Assembly: GCF_036565765.1 (NCBI RefSeq)
Contig: NZ_DATCXP010000130.1
Source: Terrimesophilobacter sp036565765
GTDB taxonomy: Bacteria > Actinomycetota > Actinomycetes > Actinomycetales > Microbacteriaceae
Strand: one strand, 5' to 3'
DNA: 10,584 nucleotides
Position 1 is the stretch's first letter. Each line of letters starts with the position of its first letter. The notes under the pieces were generated by a model. The model searched no databases and was not told the DNA's origin. It saw only the letters and a program-made list of their open reading frames with translations. This document shows positions 1 through 6,217 of this stretch, one piece after another. A program made the translations under genes and the position numbers.

Positions 1-354
1 CTCGATCGCCGCGACCGCGCTCGTGTCGGAGCGCTGCAGCCGCCACGCGCTCGCCCGCACCGCGGTGCGGCCGCCGGCGACCAGCTCTGCCTGCACGAGC
101 TCGATCGTGCGGCCCGGCCGCAGCATCGTGGTGACGACTTCGAACTCACCGTCCGGGATCACGCCCAGGATGTCGAAGCTGAACCGGGCCAGCCGCAACT
201 CCGGCCTGGGTTGGAAGTGCTCGAGGCTGTGGGCCAGGATGCCCGAGACCGGCGCCATGTGCTGTTCCCGCGGGTTCCACGCGCCCTGCGCGTGCAGAGT
301 CGACTCGTAGCGCCCATCGCCCCGCGCACAGTAGTAGGGCTCGGCGTCGCTCAT
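1..354 (-). CDS. Thioesterase-like hotdog protein, N-terminal part (gene runs off the left edge)
   Basis: An uninterrupted leftward frame starts at ATG 354 (MSDAEPYYCARGDGRYESTL) and stays open to base 1, giving the first 118 residues with no stop. The pattern of a short hydrophilic start, then HAQGAWNPREQHMAP (about residues 22-36), GILAHSLEHF, FSFDILGVIPDGEFEV and RPGRTIELVQAEL, resembles actinobacterial acyl-CoA thioesterase-like proteins with a double hotdog fold (TesB-like / 4HBT_3). These are soluble enzymes or enzyme-like proteins expected to hydrolyse acyl-thioesters. The C-terminal hotdog, which would carry most of the active site, lies outside the window, so activity cannot be judged. 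The start is 43 bases after the stop of the maltokinase-cap-like gene, so cotranscription is likely. No good Shine-Dalgarno sequence is visible. Family fairly sure; substrate unknown. Confidence 0.75.
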   Translation of the reverse strand, partial: MSDAEPYYCARGDGRYESTLHAQGAWNPREQHMAPVSGILAHSLEHFQPRPELRLARFSFDILGVIPDGEFEVVTTMLRPGRTIELVQAELVAGGRTAVRASAWRLQRSDTSAVAAIE

Positions 355-359
355 GACGC

Positions 360-381
360 CGGCCGTCCAGGGAATCGGCCG
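360..381 (-). repeat. Inverted repeat CGGCCG-10-CGGCCG between two leftward genes
   Basis: Two copies of CGGCCG (360-365 and 376-381) can pair as a 6-bp stem with a 10-base loop in the leftward mRNA, 5 bases before the thioesterase ATG. It could act as an intercistronic attenuator or mRNA-stability hairpin. There is no T-run, so a true terminator is unlikely. Each arm is self-palindromic and such words are common in GC-rich DNA, so chance is a real possibility. Confidence 0.25.
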
Positions 382-397
382 CAGCCTTTCGTCACGG

Positions 398-1066
398 TCA
401 ACGCGCGAAAGCCAGCACCAGCGGTTGCGGCTCTGATTGGCCTGCCCAGGTTCCGGTCAGCGTCCCCTCCGCCTTCGCAATTCCCCCGAGCGAATCGGGG
501 CGGTGCAGGCCCGGGCTCGTCAGCACCCGCAGTATGACGAGTTGCAGAGCACTGGTCTCCACGACGCTCAGGCGGCCCTCGGCATGTACAACGATGTCGT
601 CCGCCGACGGCGGGAGTACCGTCGCGTCGTCCGCACCGCTGCCCACGACAAGCGCCGTTGGCTCGCGCCGCACCCGCTCACCGTCGATGTCGACGAACAG
701 CTCGGCCTGGTGGCCACCGGTGAGTGCCGCGATGGCTACCGTCTGGAGATAGACCGGGTCCCCCGCCGCGTCGTACACCCATCGCTCGCCCAGAACCGAG
801 TGCTGAAGGGTACCGATGAGCCACGCGTCGGCGCCCTCAAGCGGCGCATTCCGGTAGACCAGCGGAACCTGCAGGATCGGACCGCCGCCGGCCCTCAGCA
901 GCAGCGTCTCGACGCCGACCTCGCCCTCGGGGTCGTCGAAGCGGAACGCCGCGACCTGGGTCAGTGCGGCACCGGTGTCGCCCTCGAACCACGGCTGGGA
1001 CTGCACCCATCCGTCGAGGAGCTCGATTTTGGATGGCCGCAACTCGGCCTGGTGCAGGAGTGCCAT
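398..1066 (-). CDS. Maltokinase N-terminal cap-like domain protein (CG0192 type)
   Basis: This 222-residue soluble protein opens with RPSKIELLDGWVQSQPWF (residues 10-27) and continues with AFRFDDPEGEVGVETLLL, LQVPLVYRNAPLEGA, LIGTLQHSVLGERWVYD, DPVYLQTVAIAALTGG and VVGSG. I recognise these as the actinobacterial CG0192-related family, equivalent to the N-terminal cap of maltokinase (Pep2/Mak) and often mislabelled 1,4-alpha-glucan branching protein. No kinase domain follows: the gene ends after the cap and the next gene is thioesterase-like. In maltokinase the cap packs on the kinase N-lobe; the role of stand-alone copies is not established. TAGGCT ends 6 bases before the ATG, and the intervening GGAGGC is too close to serve as a normal ribosome site, so the message may be leaderless. 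It probably heads an operon with the thioesterase gene. Confident on family, not on role. Confidence 0.8.
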   Translation of the reverse strand: MALLHQAELRPSKIELLDGWVQSQPWFEGDTGAALTQVAAFRFDDPEGEVGVETLLLRAGGGPILQVPLVYRNAPLEGADAWLIGTLQHSVLGERWVYDAAGDPVYLQTVAIAALTGGHQAELFVDIDGERVRREPTALVVGSGADDATVLPPSADDIVVHAEGRLSVVETSALQLVILRVLTSPGLHRPDSLGGIAKAEGTLTGTWAGQSEPQPLVLAFAR

Positions 1067-1072
1067 GCCTCC

Positions 1073-1078
1073 AGCCTA
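1073..1078 (-). promoter_or_regulatory. Candidate -10 element TAGGCT for the maltokinase-cap-like gene
   Basis: Reading leftward, TAGGCT lies 6 bases before the ATG at 1066, which would place the transcription start at or next to the start codon. It matches TAnnnT. The region 17 bases further upstream is only weakly -35-like (TGCGCC at 1101-1096). Confidence 0.4.
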
Positions 1079-1126
1079 GTGACGGCGCTCTACCGGGCGC
1101 ACCGCGACGATGAGGCGGCCGCAGGC

Positions 1127-1621
1127 TCAGGCTGGCACTTCCTCGAGGAGGGCGTCCATCTGGCCCATGGCCTCCCGCATGCCCTCCTCCATGCCCATCT
1201 GCATCAATTCCTCGAGGTGCGCGGCGCTCGCGAACGTCGAAACGACAGTCATCCTGGTCGTGCCGCCGACCGAATCGAGGGTCATCACGGCATGGATGGG
1301 ACCCGGCGCGGCCGCCGGTGTGCCGTCGTCGTCGGCGAACCCGTCATCGAACTCGAGCCGATGCGGGGTGTCGACAACGGTGATCTCCCACCAGCCGCGG
1401 GCTTTCTCGCCCTCCGGTCCGGTCATGTAGTACGCGGACCGCCCGCCCACCCTGAAGTCGTGCTGCTCGAAGGTCGCCGGCCAGGTGGGCGGTCCCCACC
1501 AGCGCTCCAGCCGGCGCGGGTCCTCCCACAATTTCCACACGCGGTCGACGGGTGCGTCGAAATCCGCGACGAAAGTCAGCGTCAGGGCTTCGACATCCTT
1601 TTCGGTGCTCACAACGCTCAT
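1127..1621 (-). CDS. AHSA1/SRPBCC-family protein paired with an ArsR regulator
   Basis: This 164-residue protein has the AHSA1-like SRPBCC (START/Bet v 1 helix-grip) signature: FDAPVDRVWKLWEDPRRLERWWGPP near the N-terminus, an FRVGGRSAYYMTGPEG strand region, GWWEITVVDTPHRLEF, and a long C-terminal helix (HLEELMQMGMEEGMREAMGQMDALL). The fold makes a hydrophobic pocket for a lipid-like or aromatic ligand; no enzymatic activity is assigned to most members. GAGGA (1633-1629) lies 7 bases before the ATG, a good ribosome site. The start is 15 bases after the ArsR stop, so the two form one transcription unit, a very common pairing in which the ArsR protein probably controls both genes. The C-terminal helix is unusually methionine- and glutamate-rich. 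The ligand cannot be predicted from sequence. Confidence 0.88.
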   Translation of the reverse strand: MSVVSTEKDVEALTLTFVADFDAPVDRVWKLWEDPRRLERWWGPPTWPATFEQHDFRVGGRSAYYMTGPEGEKARGWWEITVVDTPHRLEFDDGFADDDGTPAAAPGPIHAVMTLDSVGGTTRMTVVSTFASAAHLEELMQMGMEEGMREAMGQMDALLEEVPA

Positions 1622-1636
1622 CAGCCGTTCCTCTTC

Positions 1637-1969
1637 TCAGTCTTCGGCGAGCAGGCGGTCGATGCGGCCGACCCGCTCCCGCCAGATGCCCTCATAGGCG
1701 TCGAGAAGCAGAGCGGCCCTGCGCAGCGTTCTCCGATCCGCGTGCACGATCTGCTCCCTCCCTCGGCGCTCCTTGGTGACGAGCTCCGCCCGTTCCAGCA
1801 CCGCGACGTGCTTCTGAACCGCGGCGAAGCTCATCGCGTACCCGCGCGCGAGGTCGGAGACCGACTGCTCGCGGGTCGTGACGCGCGTGACGATGTCACG
1901 ACGGGTCGCATCCGCCAGTGCCTGGAAGATGCGATCCAGGTCAGTGCTGCTCGATTCTTGTGCAACCAT
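1637..1969 (-). CDS. ArsR/SmtB-family winged-helix transcriptional regulator
   Basis: This 110-residue protein is the usual ArsR size. IFQALADATRRDIVTRV (residues 14-30) is the typical first helix region, and SVSDLARGYAMSFAAVQKHV (36-55) is the helix-turn-helix, followed by LERAELVTKERRGREQIVHA as the wing. It has no cysteine, and no classical metal site is apparent, so sensing of arsenic-type metals is unlikely. It fits the SdpR-like ArsR subgroup that accompanies AHSA1 genes. It is expected to bind DNA as a dimer, repressing its own operon. The ATG lies inside a near-perfect palindrome (1963-1976), with -10/-35-like elements just upstream and no Shine-Dalgarno sequence, suggesting a leaderless, autorepressed gene. 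Family assignment is firm; the signal is unknown. Confidence 0.9.
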   Translation of the reverse strand: MVAQESSSTDLDRIFQALADATRRDIVTRVTTREQSVSDLARGYAMSFAAVQKHVAVLERAELVTKERRGREQIVHADRRTLRRAALLLDAYEGIWRERVGRIDRLLAED

Positions 1970-1976
1970 TTGGTTG
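1963..1976 (-). promoter_or_regulatory. Palindromic operator candidate over the ArsR start codon
   Basis: CAACCA-TT-TGGTTG is a 6+6 inverted repeat with a 2-base centre. It covers the ATG at 1969 and the bases between it and the proposed -10 element. A dimeric ArsR protein bound here would block RNA polymerase at the start site, so this is the best candidate for autoregulation. Confidence 0.5.
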
Positions 1977-1977
1977 T

Positions 1978-2006
1978 AGGTTACGCCGAAGGACGCGAGG
2001 GCGCAA
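1978..2006 (-). promoter_or_regulatory. Candidate promoter of the ArsR-AHSA1 unit
   Basis: Reading leftward, TTGCGC (2006-2001) and TAACCT (1983-1978) are separated by exactly 17 bases. The second hexamer ends 8 bases before the ATG, so transcription would begin at or within about 2 bases of the start codon. The hexamers match consensus only partly (TTG in the first; T, A and final T in the second). Confidence 0.45.
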
Positions 2007-2015
2007 CCCTCTCGA

Positions 2016-2036
2016 TCCCCGCACCCTGATCGGGGA
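2016..2036. repeat. Inverted repeat TCCCCG-9-CGGGGA in the divergent intergenic region
   Basis: TCCCCG (2016-2021) and CGGGGA (2031-2036) flank 9 bases, in the space between the divergent ArsR gene and the membrane-protein gene. Rightward it is followed by the T-rich ATTCCTCTTTT, resembling a small terminator, but no rightward gene precedes it. It might instead be a regulator-binding site upstream of both promoters. Confidence 0.3.
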
Positions 2037-2045
2037 ATTCCTCTT

Positions 2046-2072
2046 TTGAAACCGGATTCGTTGGCCTATGCT
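2046..2072 (+). promoter_or_regulatory. Candidate promoter of the membrane-protein gene
   Basis: TATGCT (2067-2072) ends 7 bases before the ATG at 2080, fitting a leaderless message. TTGAAA (2046-2051) matches -35 consensus at five of six positions, but the spacer is 15 bases, shorter than ideal. This layout is the main reason to prefer the ATG at 2080 over the one at 2068, which overlaps the -10 hexamer. Confidence 0.4.
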
Positions 2073-2079
2073 GACGCGC

Positions 2080-2565
2080 ATGTATCCCGCCATGGTGTTC
2101 CTGCACGTTCTGGGCGTGATCGTCTTCGCGCTTGCTCACGGCACCTCCATCGCCGTGGCGTTCCGGTTGCGCGGGGAGCGCGACCACTCCAGGATCGCCG
2201 CCATGCTCGACGTGTCGTCGTGGAGCACGGCCCTCATGTACCTGGGTCTGCTCCTGATCATCATCACCGGCGTGGTTCTCGGCTTCCTCGGAGGCTTCTG
2301 GGGCACATGGTGGCTCTGGGTGTCGATCGGGCTGCTCGTGCTCGTGCTGGGTGCGATGTACGGCGTCGCAGCCCCCTACTACCTCCGCCTGCGCGCGGCG
2401 ACCGGTGCCACCCTGCGGGGGGCGTCACGGGACAAGGCCGCAGCCCTGCCCACCGAGGGGATCGTCGAGTCGCTGGCCGCGTCATCGCGCCCGATGGTCC
2501 TTACCGTGATCGGAGGAGTCGGGCTCGCGGTGATCCTGTGGTTGATGATCGCACAGCCGGGCTGA
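2080..2565 (+). CDS. Four-helix integral membrane protein, DUF2269-like
   Basis: The 161-residue protein begins MYPAMVFLHVLGVIVFALAH. Four hydrophobic segments are visible, at about residues 4-24, 50-72, 75-97 and 138-157, with an arginine-rich loop after the first (FRLRGERDHSR) and a charged stretch before the last. The histidine in the first helix (FLHVLGVIVF) and the general layout recall DUF2269 and similar small proteins with CopD/cytochrome-like topology, but I cannot assign a function. A start at 2068 (MLTRMYPAM) is also open; 2080 is preferred because TATGCT lies 7 bases before it and neither start has a Shine-Dalgarno sequence. It is divergent from the ArsR gene and 47 bases ahead of the glycosylase gene, with which it may be cotranscribed. 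Confidence 0.75.
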   Translation: MYPAMVFLHVLGVIVFALAHGTSIAVAFRLRGERDHSRIAAMLDVSSWSTALMYLGLLLIIITGVVLGFLGGFWGTWWLWVSIGLLVLVLGAMYGVAAPYYLRLRAATGATLRGASRDKAAALPTEGIVESLAASSRPMVLTVIGGVGLAVILWLMIAQPG

Positions 2566-2612
2566 CCCGTGGGCGTCCGTAGCCCTGCGCGACGACGAGT
2601 CGAGGCGGGCCG

Positions 2613-3701
2613 ATGACTGCACTGCGTCTCGACCGGTCCGAGGCCCGTCGCATCGCGATCCGCGCGCAGCGACTCGACGCCGAGCGTCCGAAGGACTTTC
2701 TCGAGCTCGTTCGCCACCTGACATTCCTGCAGCTGGATCCCACCGCCGCGATCGCCCCGAGCGCCGACCTGATCGCCTGGTCGAGGCTCGGGTCCTCGTA
2801 TCAGCCGGAGCAGCTGAAGGAGGCGATCGAACGCGACCGGACCCTGTTCGAGCACAATTCGCAGGACAGTCCGATCAATCCCGCGGTCGCCATGGTCCGC
2901 CCCACCTCGGACCTCCGCCTGCATCTCGCCGAGATGTCGACACGGCCGCAGTACGCGGGAACCCGCGCCTGGTTCGAAGCCAATGCGAGCTTCCGGGACG
3001 ACGTTCTGGATCGCCTGCGGAGCGCCGGACCGCTCCTCTCCCGCGATATCCCCGACACGAGCGTCGTGCCGTGGGTATCCACCGGCTGGAGCAACAACCA
3101 GAACGTCACGAGCATGCTGGAGCTCCTGCTCGCGCGCGGTGAAGTCGCCGCAGCCGGCCGCATCGGCCGCCAGCGCACCTGGGATCTCGCGGAGCGGATC
3201 TACCCTTCCGGCATCGAGGTCGTGCCGGAGGAGGAGGCCAAGCGCATCCGCGACGAGCGTCGGCTGCGATCACTCGGCATAGCCCGGGCGGTGATGGTCG
3301 GCGAGGCCGGGGAGCCCGCAACTGTCGACGGCAGCACGCTCGAGTGGCGGGTGGACCCGGAGGCGGTCGGCAAACCGTTCGCCGGCCGCACCGCGCTGCT
3401 CTCCCCCTTCGACCGCCTCATCCACGACCGCGTACGCTCTCAGGACCTCCTGGACTTCGAGTACCTGCTCGAGATGTACAAACCCGCGGCCAAACGGCGC
3501 TGGGGCTACTTCGCATTGCCGATCCTGCACGACGACCGCCTGATCGGAAAACTGGACGCGACGGCCGATCGAAAACGCGGCGTGCTCGAGGTCCATGCGA
3601 TCCACCGGGATGTCCCCGTCACGGCGGCGACGTTGGATGCCGTGCATGCCGAGATCGAAGATCTGGCGAGCTGGCTGGGGTTGCGTGCGGCGCTGCGCTG
3701 A
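2613..3701 (+). CDS. YcaQ/AlkZ-type DNA glycosylase (HTH_42 winged-helix family)
   Basis: This 362-residue cytosolic protein has the hallmarks of the HTH_42 (DUF1006) DNA glycosylase family: an N-terminal helical region with the motif LQLD (Q40-L41-D42), matching the catalytic Q-hydrophobic-D motif of the YcaQ/AlkX branch rather than the QxQ of Streptomyces AlkZ; then DLIAWSRLG and LFEH; a winged-helix middle; SPFDRLIHDR (264-273); RWGYFALPIL (296-305); and DRLIGKLDATADRKRGVL near the C-terminus. Known members excise bulky N-alkylated bases and unhook interstrand crosslinks, protecting against alkylating agents. It is shorter than YcaQ (about 410 residues), and the segment after LFEH differs from the YWAH I recall for YcaQ. 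GAGG 7 bases before the ATG is a weak ribosome site. No toxin or antibiotic genes adjoin it. Family sure; substrate range inferred. Confidence 0.85.
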   Translation: MTALRLDRSEARRIAIRAQRLDAERPKDFLELVRHLTFLQLDPTAAIAPSADLIAWSRLGSSYQPEQLKEAIERDRTLFEHNSQDSPINPAVAMVRPTSDLRLHLAEMSTRPQYAGTRAWFEANASFRDDVLDRLRSAGPLLSRDIPDTSVVPWVSTGWSNNQNVTSMLELLLARGEVAAAGRIGRQRTWDLAERIYPSGIEVVPEEEAKRIRDERRLRSLGIARAVMVGEAGEPATVDGSTLEWRVDPEAVGKPFAGRTALLSPFDRLIHDRVRSQDLLDFEYLLEMYKPAAKRRWGYFALPILHDDRLIGKLDATADRKRGVLEVHAIHRDVPVTAATLDAVHAEIEDLASWLGLRAALR

Positions 3702-3793
3702 CCGGATGACGCGATAGTCCCGCGCAGCCGCGTATCTTGACGGAGGAAATCCGGAGTGGTTGCATTGCTCTCGACCAGACAAGCGAGATCGGT

Positions 3794-3806
3794 CCCTCGA
3801 AGAGGG
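3794..3806 (+). promoter_or_regulatory. Small hairpin covering the ribosome site of the ABC ATPase gene
   Basis: CCCTC (3794-3798) and GAGGG (3802-3806) can pair around a 3-base loop. The right arm is the Shine-Dalgarno-like sequence of the ATG at 3812, five bases downstream. If formed in the mRNA it would lower translation of the operon's first gene. The stem is short, so the effect is uncertain. Confidence 0.25.
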
Positions 3807-3811
3807 CGGAC

Positions 3812-4948
3812 ATGAACGACATCCGCACTGCAGAACCGCAAACACCTCCGGAACCGGCAGCGAGCCCGACCGACGAGTCACGCCGCTCGGGATCGCCGAG
3901 AACCGAGGGCCGTGCGGAGCGACTCGACGTGCCGCAGATCTCGTTGCGCGCCCTGCGCAAGTCGTTCGGGGCCGTCATCGCCGTTGACGGCATCGACCTC
4001 GACGTCCTCGACGGCGAATTCTTCGCCATGCTCGGGCCGTCCGGCTCCGGGAAGACGACGGTGCTCAGGCTGATCGCGGGCTTCGAAACCCCCACCTCCG
4101 GCTCGGTGTTCCTCGGCGGCATCGACGCGACGGCCCTTCCTCCGTACCGGCGCGACGTCAACACCGTGTTCCAGGATTACGCGCTCTTCCCGCACATGAC
4201 GGTCGCGAAGAACATCGGGTACGGTCTGCTGGTCGATGGGATGCCGAAGGCCGAACGCACCAGACGCGTCGGAGAGGCACTCGAGATGGTCCGCCTCGGC
4301 GGCTACGACCACCGGATGCCGACCGAGCTCTCCGGCGGCCAGCGCCAGAGAGTGGCGCTCGCACGCGCGCTGGTGAAGCGGCCCAAGGTGCTGCTGCTCG
4401 ACGAACCACTCGGCGCCCTCGACCTCAAGCTGCGCGAACAGATGCAACTCGAGCTGAAGGCCATCCAGCGAGAGGTCGGAATCACGTTCGTCTTCGTGAC
4501 CCATGACCAGGATGAGGCTCTCACCCTCTGCGATCGGCTCGCGGTGTTCAACAACGGGAGAATCGAGCAGCTCGGCCCGGCGCAGGAGGTGTACGAGCAT
4601 CCGGCATCGGCCTTTGTGGCCGGGTTCGTCGGATCATCGAACTTCATCGCGGCGCCCCTCGCCCGCGCGCTGTTCGGCCTGACCGGATCGTTCGCGGTGC
4701 GGCCGGAGAAAGTGGAGATCACTCCGAAAGGCGCGCAGGGGCCGGCCGGATCCCGGCACATCGACGGGGTCGTCCGCGACGTGGTGTACGCGGGTTCGAT
4801 CACCCGCGTCGTCGTCGATGGACCCACCGGGCTCACCCTCAGTGCGACGGTGCTCAACGCCGCGGGCGGTCTCGACGCCGGCATCCGGCGCGGCGCCGAG
4901 GTCACCCTGCAGTGGCCGGAGGCGGCGTTCCGCAGAATCTCAGACTGA
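3812..4948 (+). CDS. ydcT: ABC importer ATP-binding protein, YdcT/PotA-like
   Basis: The 378-residue ATPase powers the importer encoded by the next three genes and acts on the cytoplasmic face as a dimer. All ATPase motifs are intact: Walker A GPSGSGKTT (75-83, K81), Q-loop VFQDYALFPHM (Q121), signature LSGGQRQRVALARAL (from 173), Walker B VLLLDEPLGALD (D197, E198) and switch H231. The C-terminal third is a TOBE-type regulatory domain containing GLTGSFAVRPEKVEI, which with FNNGRIEQ and LPPYRRDVNTVFQDYALFPH strongly recalls E. coli YdcT. I chose ATG 3812 because GAGGG lies 5 bases upstream; the frame is open back to a TTG at 3737, but the added residues look unlike protein. Even so the first 40 residues are a Pro/Ser/Arg/Glu-rich extension before the domain. 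It heads the operon; ydcS follows after 69 bases. Confidence 0.9.
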   Translation: MNDIRTAEPQTPPEPAASPTDESRRSGSPRTEGRAERLDVPQISLRALRKSFGAVIAVDGIDLDVLDGEFFAMLGPSGSGKTTVLRLIAGFETPTSGSVFLGGIDATALPPYRRDVNTVFQDYALFPHMTVAKNIGYGLLVDGMPKAERTRRVGEALEMVRLGGYDHRMPTELSGGQRQRVALARALVKRPKVLLLDEPLGALDLKLREQMQLELKAIQREVGITFVFVTHDQDEALTLCDRLAVFNNGRIEQLGPAQEVYEHPASAFVAGFVGSSNFIAAPLARALFGLTGSFAVRPEKVEITPKGAQGPAGSRHIDGVVRDVVYAGSITRVVVDGPTGLTLSATVLNAAGGLDAGIRRGAEVTLQWPEAAFRRISD

Positions 4949-5017
4949 CCGGATGTCCTGCCGGGCACCCGGAGCAGATGCACAGACAACACCATGAGAA
5001 CGAGGGAGGCACACATC
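4949..5017 (+). promoter_or_regulatory. Intercistronic leader with strong ribosome site for the receptor gene
   Basis: Between the ATPase and receptor genes lie the palindrome CCGGGCACCCGG (4961-4972), a possible 4-5-bp hairpin, and GAGGGAGG (5002-5009), 8 bases before ATG 5018. This is the strongest Shine-Dalgarno sequence in the operon, consistent with the receptor being made in excess over the ATPase and permeases. It decides the start at 5018 over the in-frame ATG at 4994. Confidence 0.5.
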
Positions 5018-6217
5018 ATGAAAACGGCTCTTCGCATTGCCAGCGCAGGAGCGGCCGTCCTGGCGACCGCCGCGATGCTCCTGTCCGGATGCTCATCGAG
5101 TGGCACCCCGGGAGGCACCACGACACAGCCGCCGAAGGAGCCGATGCTCAAGACGCTCGGCCCCGGTGAAGGCGAACTGAATCTGATCGCCTGGGCCGGT
5201 TACGCCGAGGACGGTTCGAACGACAAGAGCGTCGACTGGGTGCACCCGTTCCAGGCCGAGACCGGCTGCCAGGTGCACACCACCTACGGAGCGACCTCGG
5301 ATGACATGGTTCAGCTCATGCGCACCGGCCAGTACGACGGGGTCTCCGCATCCGGAGATGCGACGCTCCGCCTGATCTACGCCGGTGATGTGGCTCCCGT
5401 CAACACGAAACTGGTGCCCAACTACGAGACGATCTCGTCGTTCCTCAAGAACGGTTCGTGGAACTCGGTCGACGGCCAGGCGTACGGAATCCCTCACGGC
5501 TGGGGCGCGAACCTCCTGATGTACACACCATCGGCGGTCACGCCGGCACCGACATCGTGGTCGGCGGTGTTCGACGATTCCGGCAAGTACAAGGGCAAGG
5601 TCACCGCATACGACTCCCCCATCTACATCGCGGATGCCGCGTTGTACCTGGCGTCGACCGACCCGTCGCTCGGCATCACCGACCCATACTCGCTCACCGC
5701 GGAGCAGCTCGCGGCGGCGGTCGCGCTGCTCAAGAAGCAGAACGCCAATATCGGCGAATACTGGTCCGATTACACCAAGGAGGTTCAGGCCTTCGAGTCC
5801 GGAACCTCGGTCGTCGGTACCACCTGGCAGGTCATCGCGAACCTGATCAACTCCGACGCCAAGGTCAAGGTCGAGACGATCGTCCCCACGGAGGGTGTGA
5901 CCGGATGGTCGGACACCTGGATGATCTCCACGAAGGCCAAGCATCCGAACTGCATGTACGAATGGATGAACTACATCACCTCGGCGAAGGCGAACGCCCA
6001 GGTCGCGGAATGGTTCGGTGAGGCGCCTGCCCAGACGCTCGCCTGCGCCGAGACGAGCGATCCGGACTTCTGCGCGACCTACCACGCCACCGATGCGGCC
6101 TACGCGGCGAAGATCCACTACTGGACGACACCGACGAAGCAGTGCATCGACGGCAAGGGCGACAACTGCACCGCCTACTCCGATTGGGTCAACGCGTGGC
6201 AGCAGATCAGAGGCTGA
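5018..6217 (+). CDS. ydcS: Lipoprotein substrate-binding protein of a polyamine-family ABC importer, YdcS-like
   Basis: The 399-residue protein starts with a lipoprotein signal: MKTALR, a hydrophobic stretch, then lipobox LSGC with the lipidated cysteine at residue 25. A Ser/Gly/Thr/Pro-rich linker follows, then a PotD-family two-lobe receptor domain. Stretches such as NLIAWAGYAEDG, DKSVDWVHPFQAETGC, ATSDDMVQLM, ASGDATLRLI, WGANLLMY, YDSPIYIADAALYL and EGVTGWSDTWM closely match what I recall of E. coli YdcS, a better fit than classic PotD or PotF. It should sit on the outer face of the membrane and deliver ligand to the two permeases encoded downstream. YdcS has been linked to putrescine uptake and, in one report, to polyhydroxybutyrate synthesis; neither is proven here. 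Six cysteines in the mature domain (84, 312, 343, 352, 376, 384) may form three disulfides. Confidence 0.9.
   Translation: MKTALRIASAGAAVLATAAMLLSGCSSSGTPGGTTTQPPKEPMLKTLGPGEGELNLIAWAGYAEDGSNDKSVDWVHPFQAETGCQVHTTYGATSDDMVQLMRTGQYDGVSASGDATLRLIYAGDVAPVNTKLVPNYETISSFLKNGSWNSVDGQAYGIPHGWGANLLMYTPSAVTPAPTSWSAVFDDSGKYKGKVTAYDSPIYIADAALYLASTDPSLGITDPYSLTAEQLAAAVALLKKQNANIGEYWSDYTKEVQAFESGTSVVGTTWQVIANLINSDAKVKVETIVPTEGVTGWSDTWMISTKAKHPNCMYEWMNYITSAKANAQVAEWFGEAPAQTLACAETSDPDFCATYHATDAAYAAKIHYWTTPTKQCIDGKGDNCTAYSDWVNAWQQIRG

Noticed and set aside
1127..1969. The ArsR-AHSA1 pair as a toxin-antitoxin or defence module
   Set aside because: The size and order resemble two-gene modules, but the regulator is a plain winged-helix repressor and the partner a ligand-binding SRPBCC protein. 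Nothing indicates toxicity.
437..2029. A 530-codon rightward open frame across the left third
   Set aside because: It runs antisense through three recognisable leftward genes and its translation is an Arg/Ala/Pro-rich sequence without domain motifs. Long antisense frames are expected in GC-rich codon-biased DNA.
3760..3765. TTGCAT as -10 partner of TTGACG (3737-3742), 17 bases apart
   Set aside because: The spacing is right, but TTGCAT lacks the A at position 2 and matches only three of six consensus bases. No confident promoter call was made for the importer operon.
3737..3811. TTG start for the ABC ATPase 25 codons upstream
   Set aside because: ATG 3812 has a Shine-Dalgarno-like sequence at suitable distance, and the extra residues show no conserved character.
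4961..4972. CCGGGCACCCGG as a terminator between ATPase and receptor genes
   Set aside because: The stem is only 4-5 bp, has no T-run, and lies inside an evident operon. At most it affects mRNA processing.
5093..6118. A 341-codon leftward open frame under the receptor gene
   Set aside because: It is fully antisense to the well-supported YdcS-like gene, with an Arg/Gly/Val-rich translation lacking any family signature.
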